Made by a program: the position numbers and the translations under genes. From Streptomyces sp. NBC_01214 (lineage in GTDB: Bacteria > Actinomycetota > Actinomycetes > Streptomycetales > Streptomycetaceae): 64,000 nucleotides of DNA. The notes beneath the pieces are model-generated. The model saw only the letters and a list, made by a program, of their open reading frames with translations, was not told the origin of the DNA and did no database searches. The stretch is taken from assembly GCF_026340975.1 (NCBI RefSeq), contig NZ_JAPEOS010000001.1, positions 2,006,501-2,070,500 on the forward strand, in the 5' to 3' direction. Positions 60,307-64,000 of the stretch are shown piece by piece (position 1 is the first letter of the stretch; each line of letters starts with the position of its first letter).

Positions 60307-60804
60307 ATGTTCACAGTGCGTCGCGCCGGCCCGTACGACGGGGACGTCCTCGGCGAGATCCACGCCGCGGCCTGGGAGGCGGCGTACGCCCCCTTCTTCG
60401 ATCCCGAGTTCGCCGCACACGGTGTCCGGAGCAGGCGAACGCGATGGCACGACAGGGTCGGGCAGGCCGACACCACGATCCTGCTGGCCGAACACGACGG
60501 CCGTCCGCTCGCGCTGACCGCCTTCAGGGCCTCTGAGAACCGGCCCGGTCTCTCCGAGATCCTCTCCTTCTACAGCCACCCCGACGGCTGGGGCAGCGGC
60601 ATCGCGGCCGCGCTGATGACCGGGACGCTGGGGCAGTTGCGCGACGACGGGTTCGCCCGGACGCACCTGTGGACCCTGCGCGACACCCCGCAGTCCCGCC
60701 GCTTCTACAGCAAGTGCGGCTTCACCGAGAGCGGCGCCGCACGCCCCTTCGACTTCGGCGACGGGAAGCCCCTCACCCAGGTCGAATACGAGCGCGCGTG
60801 CTGA
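60307..60804 (+). CDS. GNAT-family N-acetyltransferase
   Basis: A 165-residue acetyltransferase with the GNAT core: EILSFYSHPDGWGSGIAAALMTGTLGQLRDDGFARTHLWTLRDTPQSRRFYSKCGFTESG. The acetyl-CoA loop reads GWGSGI. Start ATG 60307, 43 bases after the HEAT gene. The substrate is not predictable. Confidence 0.87.
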   Translation: MFTVRRAGPYDGDVLGEIHAAAWEAAYAPFFDPEFAAHGVRSRRTRWHDRVGQADTTILLAEHDGRPLALTAFRASENRPGLSEILSFYSHPDGWGSGIAAALMTGTLGQLRDDGFARTHLWTLRDTPQSRRFYSKCGFTESGAARPFDFGDGKPLTQVEYERAC

Positions 60805-60832
60805 CACCCCGGACACCCGCCGCCGACCGCCG

Positions 60833-60880
60833 CCGGACGTCCACCACCGGACGTCCGCCGCCGGACGTCCACCACCGAAC
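60833..60880. repeat. Three GGACGTCC palindromes at 14-base spacing
   Basis: GGACGTCC occurs at 60835-60842, 60849-60856 and 60863-60870, each start 14 bases from the next, with CCACCA/GCCGCC spacers. The run lies just after the GNAT stop and before the phospholipase promoter region. Confidence 0.85.
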
Positions 60881-60900
60881 TCCGGCAGAATCCGACTGCC

Positions 60901-60933
60901 GTTCGCCTGACGTACCCGCTGCCGTCACACCGG
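60901..60933 (+). promoter_or_regulatory. Candidate PHO box before the phospholipase C gene
   Basis: GTTCGCCTGAC followed by GTACCCGCTGC matches the 11-base direct-repeat layout of the Streptomyces PhoP box (GTTCACC plus four). The first unit matches six of seven core bases and the second four. It starts 109 bases before the start of a phosphorus-acquiring enzyme, so PhoR-PhoP control is plausible. Confidence 0.5.
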
Positions 60934-61009
60934 GCTCCCCCTCCGGTCCTCCAGGGGCGCTGTTCTTGGGAGCGCTCAACCACCCTCGACAAAGCAGAGG
61001 TCTCTCGCC

Positions 61010-63079
61010 ATGGCAGAACTCAACCGCCGCCGTTTCCTCCAGCTCACCGGCGGCGCCGCCGCCCTGAGCCTGCTCAACGAGAGCATCGCGCGCGCCGCCG
61101 CCATCCCCGCGCAGGGGACGACCGGCACCATCGCCGATGTCGAGCACATCGTGGTCCTGATGCAGGAGAATCGTTCCTTCGACCACTACTACGGCGCGCT
61201 GCGCGGTGTCCGCGGCTTCGGCGACCCGCGCCCGGTGACCCTGCCCAGCGGCAAGTCCGTCTGGCACCAGACCGACAACGCGGGCAAGGAGACGCTGCCC
61301 TTCCGCCCGCCGTCCGACGACCTCGGCATGGAGTTCCTCCAGGGCCTCAACCACGACTGGGCCGGTGGCCAGAGCGCCTTCAACAAGGGCAAGTACGACA
61401 ACTGGGTGCCCGCCAAGACGCCGGCCACCATGGCGTACCTGACGCGCGACGACATTCCGTTCCACTACGCCCTCGCCGACACGTTCACCCTCTGCGACGC
61501 CTACCACTGCTCCTTCATCGGTTCGACCGACCCCAACCGCTACTACCTCTGGTCGGGCCACACCGGCAACGACGGCACGGGCGGCGGCCCGGTCCTCAAC
61601 AACGCCGAGGCCGGCTACGGCTGGACCACCTACCCCGAGCGCCTGGAGGCGGCCGGCATCTCCTGGAAGGTCTACCAGGACATCGGCAACGGCCTCGACG
61701 CCGCCGGATCCTGGGGCTGGATCGACGACGCCTACCGCGGCAACTACGGCGACAACTCGCTCCTCTACTTCAACAACTACCGGGGTGCCCAGCCCGGCAA
61801 CCCGCTCTTCGACAAGGCCCGCACCGGCACCGACGCCCGCACCGGCGAGGGCTACTTCGACCGGCTGCGCGCCGACGTCGCCGCCGGCACCCTGCCCCAG
61901 GTCTCCTGGATCGCGGCCCCCGAGGCCTTCAGCGAGCACTCCAACTGGCCCTCCAACTACGGCGCGTGGTACATCGCGCAGGTGCTGGACGCGCTGACCT
62001 CCAACCCCGACGTGTGGGCCCGTACCGCGCTGTTCATCACCTACGACGAGAACGACGGCTTCTTCGACCACGTCGTCCCGCCGTACGCCCCGGCCGACGC
62101 GAACCAGGGCCTGTCGACCACGCCGACCGCCCTCGACGTCTTCCCCGGCAAGGCCGGCTACGTCGCCGGACCGTACGGGCTGGGCCCGCGCGTCCCGATG
62201 CTCGTCGTCTCGCCGTGGAGCACCGGCGGCTACTCCTGCTCCGAGACCTTCGACCACACCTCCGTGATCCGCTTCATGGAGAAGCGCTTCGGTGTGCACG
62301 AGCCCAACATCTCGCCCTGGCGCCGCGCCGTCTGCGGTGACCTGACCTCGGCCTTCGACTTCGCCCGCCAGGACACGGCGCCGGCGTCGCTGCCCGACAC
62401 CGGTGCGTGGCAGCCGCAGGACCGCGAGCGCCACCCCGACTTCCGGGCCACCCCGCCGGCCGTGGGCAGCATGCCGCGCCAGGAGAAGGGCCAGTGCCGC
62501 ACCCGTCCGCTGAAGTACGCCCCGTACGTGGACGGCGCCGCGCTCACCGGCGAGGGCAAGTTCAAGCTGACCTTCAGCGGCGGCCCGGACCTGGGCGCGC
62601 AGTTCTACGTCACCTCGGGCAACCGGACCGACGCCCCTTGGACGTACACCACCGAAGCCGGCAAGTCGATCTCGGACACCTGGAACACCCGCTACTCCGC
62701 CGGCGTCACCGACCTGACCGTCCACGGCCCCAACGGCTTCCTGCGCGGCTTCCGCAACCCGGGCACCACCCCCGGCCCCGAGGTCACCGCCCGCCACAAC
62801 GCCACCACGGGGAACCTGGACCTCACCCTCACCAACGCGGGGGCGTCGACCGCGACGCTCACCGTCACCAACGCATACGGCGGCGGTCCCAAGCGCCTGA
62901 CGGTCGCCAAGGGCGCCACCGTCACGTACAGCGTCTCCCTGAAGAACACCCGACGCTGGTACGACGTGACGGTCACCGCGTCCGGGTCCGCGGACTTCGG
63001 TCGCCGCTTCGCCGGCAAGGTCGAGACCGGCGCGGCCGGCCTGTCGGACCCGGCGATCCTGACGAACCAGTCGTCCTGA
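61010..63079 (+). CDS. Tat-exported phospholipase C / phosphoesterase
   Basis: A 689-residue bacterial non-haemolytic phospholipase C family enzyme that releases phosphate-containing headgroups outside the cell. A Tat motif (RRRFLQLTGGAAALSL) is at residues 6-21. The alkaline-phosphatase-type core has HIVVLMQENRSFDHYYG, with Asn-Arg-Ser-Phe-Asp ligands, FITYDENDGFFDHVVPP and STDPNRYYLWSG. The C-terminal 200 residues carry two beta domains typical of the family (FKLTFSGGPDLGAQFYVTSG). A candidate PHO box lies upstream and a large hairpin lies downstream, so it is its own unit. Confidence 0.94.
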   Translation: MAELNRRRFLQLTGGAAALSLLNESIARAAAIPAQGTTGTIADVEHIVVLMQENRSFDHYYGALRGVRGFGDPRPVTLPSGKSVWHQTDNAGKETLPFRPPSDDLGMEFLQGLNHDWAGGQSAFNKGKYDNWVPAKTPATMAYLTRDDIPFHYALADTFTLCDAYHCSFIGSTDPNRYYLWSGHTGNDGTGGGPVLNNAEAGYGWTTYPERLEAAGISWKVYQDIGNGLDAAGSWGWIDDAYRGNYGDNSLLYFNNYRGAQPGNPLFDKARTGTDARTGEGYFDRLRADVAAGTLPQVSWIAAPEAFSEHSNWPSNYGAWYIAQVLDALTSNPDVWARTALFITYDENDGFFDHVVPPYAPADANQGLSTTPTALDVFPGKAGYVAGPYGLGPRVPMLVVSPWSTGGYSCSETFDHTSVIRFMEKRFGVHEPNISPWRRAVCGDLTSAFDFARQDTAPASLPDTGAWQPQDRERHPDFRATPPAVGSMPRQEKGQCRTRPLKYAPYVDGAALTGEGKFKLTFSGGPDLGAQFYVTSGNRTDAPWTYTTEAGKSISDTWNTRYSAGVTDLTVHGPNGFLRGFRNPGTTPGPEVTARHNATTGNLDLTLTNAGASTATLTVTNAYGGGPKRLTVAKGATVTYSVSLKNTRRWYDVTVTASGSADFGRRFAGKVETGAAGLSDPAILTNQSS

Positions 63080-63098
63080 CCCTGGGGGGTGTCTTGCC

Positions 63099-63151
63099 GA
63101 TCGGGCCGGGCTCGCGGGGTCTCTGGCACCGCTCCCCGATCCGGCCCGATC
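63099..63151. terminator. Phospholipase C terminator
   Basis: GATCGGGCCGG (63099-63109) pairs with CCGGCCCGATC (63141-63151), with GGGGGTGTC and GACGCCCCC extending an outer stem. It lies 20 bases after the stop. Confidence 0.75.
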
Positions 63152-63226
63152 GACCGGACGCCCCCTAGGCCCGCCCGCAGGGATATGCGCTGGCACGGAA
63201 CGAACGGTCGCTGGTTGGATGCCGGG

Positions 63227-63658
63227 ATGAGCGATGACCTTCCCGACGGATACGAGATCTCCACCGACGCCGCCCGACTCGACGTCGGACTCGTCCACCG
63301 GTGGCTGTCCGAAGACGCGTACTGGGCACTCGGGCGCAGTCGGCAGAAGCAGGAGGACGCCATCGCGGGCTCCGTGAACTTCGGCCTCTACGACCAGGCC
63401 TCCGGGGCCCAGCTCGCGTACGCCCGTGTCGTCACCGACCGGGCCACCTTCGCCTGGCTCTGCGACGTCTACGTCGATCCGGGCGCCCGCGGCAAGGGGC
63501 TCGGCGGGGCCCTCGTCGACGCGGTGTGCGCGCACCTGGAGCCGTACGGGCTGCGCCGGGTGCTGCTCGCCACCGCCGACGCGCACGCCGTCTACGCGCG
63601 GGCGGGCTTCGAGACCCTCACCACGCCCGGGAAGTGGATGGCCCTCGGGCAGCAGTAG
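63227..63658 (+). CDS. GNAT-family N-acetyltransferase
   Basis: A 143-residue acetyltransferase. The core reads AWLCDVYVDPGARGKGLGGALVDAVCAHLEPYGLRRVLLATADAHAVYARAGFETL, with the acetyl-CoA loop ARGKGLGG intact. The start MSDDLPDGYEISTDAARLDVGLVHRWLSEDAYWALGRS is common in small Streptomyces GNATs. ATG 63227 is chosen over the upstream frame from 63089. It ends two bases before the end of the convergent PAP2 gene. Confidence 0.9.
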   Translation: MSDDLPDGYEISTDAARLDVGLVHRWLSEDAYWALGRSRQKQEDAIAGSVNFGLYDQASGAQLAYARVVTDRATFAWLCDVYVDPGARGKGLGGALVDAVCAHLEPYGLRRVLLATADAHAVYARAGFETLTTPGKWMALGQQ

Positions 63659-63660
63659 CC

Positions 63661-64000
63661 TCAGGCGCGGGTGCGGACCCGGACCCGGTTCAGCAGTTCC
63701 GTGGCCGGGTGCGGGCCCGTGTGCTCGGGGTGGCGGGGCAGGCGGTGGGCGAAGGAGCCGTACCAGGACCGCGAGACCGTGTAGCCGAAGGCCAGGCAGA
63801 TCATGCCGCCCACCGCGTCGAGCCAGAAGTGGTTGGCGGTGGCGACGATGACGACGAGGGTCGCCGTCGGGTAGAGCAGGCCCAGGATCCGGGCCCAGGG
63901 GGCCGAGGCGACCGCGAAGATCGTCAGGCCGCACCAGAGCGACCACCCTATGTGCATGGAGGGCATCGCGGCGTACTGGTTCGACATCTGCTTGAGGTTG
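63661..64000 (-). CDS. PAP2-family membrane phosphatase-like protein (5' end off the right edge)
   Basis: The last 113 residues of a membrane protein of the PAP2/inositol-phosphorylceramide-synthase type. The visible part has NQYAAMPSMHIGWSLWCG and ATANHFWLDAVGGMICLAFGY, which carry the conserved His (MPSMHIGW) and the His-Asp of the PAP2 active site, and three helices, ending in LLNRVRVRTRA. Internal ATG 63987 is in frame, but the frame stays open to base 64000 (NLKQM precedes it), so the true start lies beyond the window. Confidence 0.82.
   Translation of the reverse strand, partial: NLKQMSNQYAAMPSMHIGWSLWCGLTIFAVASAPWARILGLLYPTATLVVIVATANHFWLDAVGGMICLAFGYTVSRSWYGSFAHRLPRHPEHTGPHPATELLNRVRVRTRA

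Overview
The window is chromosomal DNA of a high-GC actinomycete, almost certainly a Streptomyces. It shows very high GC with G/C-ending codons, many GTG starts and GTGA/ATGA stop-start overlaps. Marker families agree: F420 reductase NpdG, a mycothiol-type maleylpyruvate isomerase, a SARP/BTAD regulator, an XRE-DUF5753/DUF397 (whiJ-type) set, HtaA heme proteins with a class E sortase signal, and the GlnA2 and GlnE nitrogen proteins. I recognise no tRNA, rRNA or CRISPR array.

Layout. 1-3.6 kb: a drug-efflux MFS gene (cut by the left edge), an SDR oxidoreductase, a PhzF-like isomerase and a GNAT. 3.7-15.4 kb: an iron and heme acquisition island. It holds efeO-efeB-efeU (elemental iron), hmuT-hmuU-hmuV (heme ABC importer), two divergent secreted HtaA heme-binding proteins, a second PhzF and a heme oxygenase. 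Candidate DmdR1/IdeR-type iron boxes lie before efeO, between hmuT and the htaA genes, and inside the heme oxygenase promoter. Together they suggest heme capture at the wall, import, and cytoplasmic iron release, repressed by iron. 15.4-33 kb: housekeeping and regulatory genes (map, npdG, an FG-GAP secreted protein, an M50 membrane protease, a large BTAD regulator, a DrrAB-like exporter, panB, an EEP-family membrane protein, nadE, a DUF4352-like membrane protein).

33-39.5 kb: extracytoplasmic metal-type genes. These are a Tat-exported multicopper oxidase with a small His-containing membrane protein, and a DUF3105-DUF305 pair, with a membrane protein, an alpha/beta hydrolase and a CBS protein between them. 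39.6-51.5 kb: nitrogen metabolism. glnA2 and glnE, which are neighbours in Mycobacterium, are separated here by about 7.5 kb of accessory DNA. That DNA holds two hypothetical genes, a complete IS5-family insertion sequence (frameshifted transposase, 3-bp target duplication), and two tandem PIG-L deacetylase/beta-propeller paralogues.

51.6-64 kb: secreted and accessory genes. These are a CAP-domain protein, a small cysteine-containing secreted protein, a dienelactone-hydrolase-like protein lacking its nucleophile, a mycothiol-dependent isomerase-like protein, and a winged-helix protein. Then comes a whiJ-type module (ATPase, divergent XRE regulator, DUF397) with a coupled HEAT-repeat gene, two GNATs, a Tat-exported phospholipase C with a possible PHO box, and a PAP2-family gene cut by the right edge.

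No single stretch is unmistakably a new system. The best leads are the iron-box-controlled heme relay, the XRE-DUF397-HEAT operon with its divergent ATPase, the PIG-L/propeller tandem pair inserted between glnA2 and glnE, and the split metal-oxidase/DUF305/DUF3105 region.
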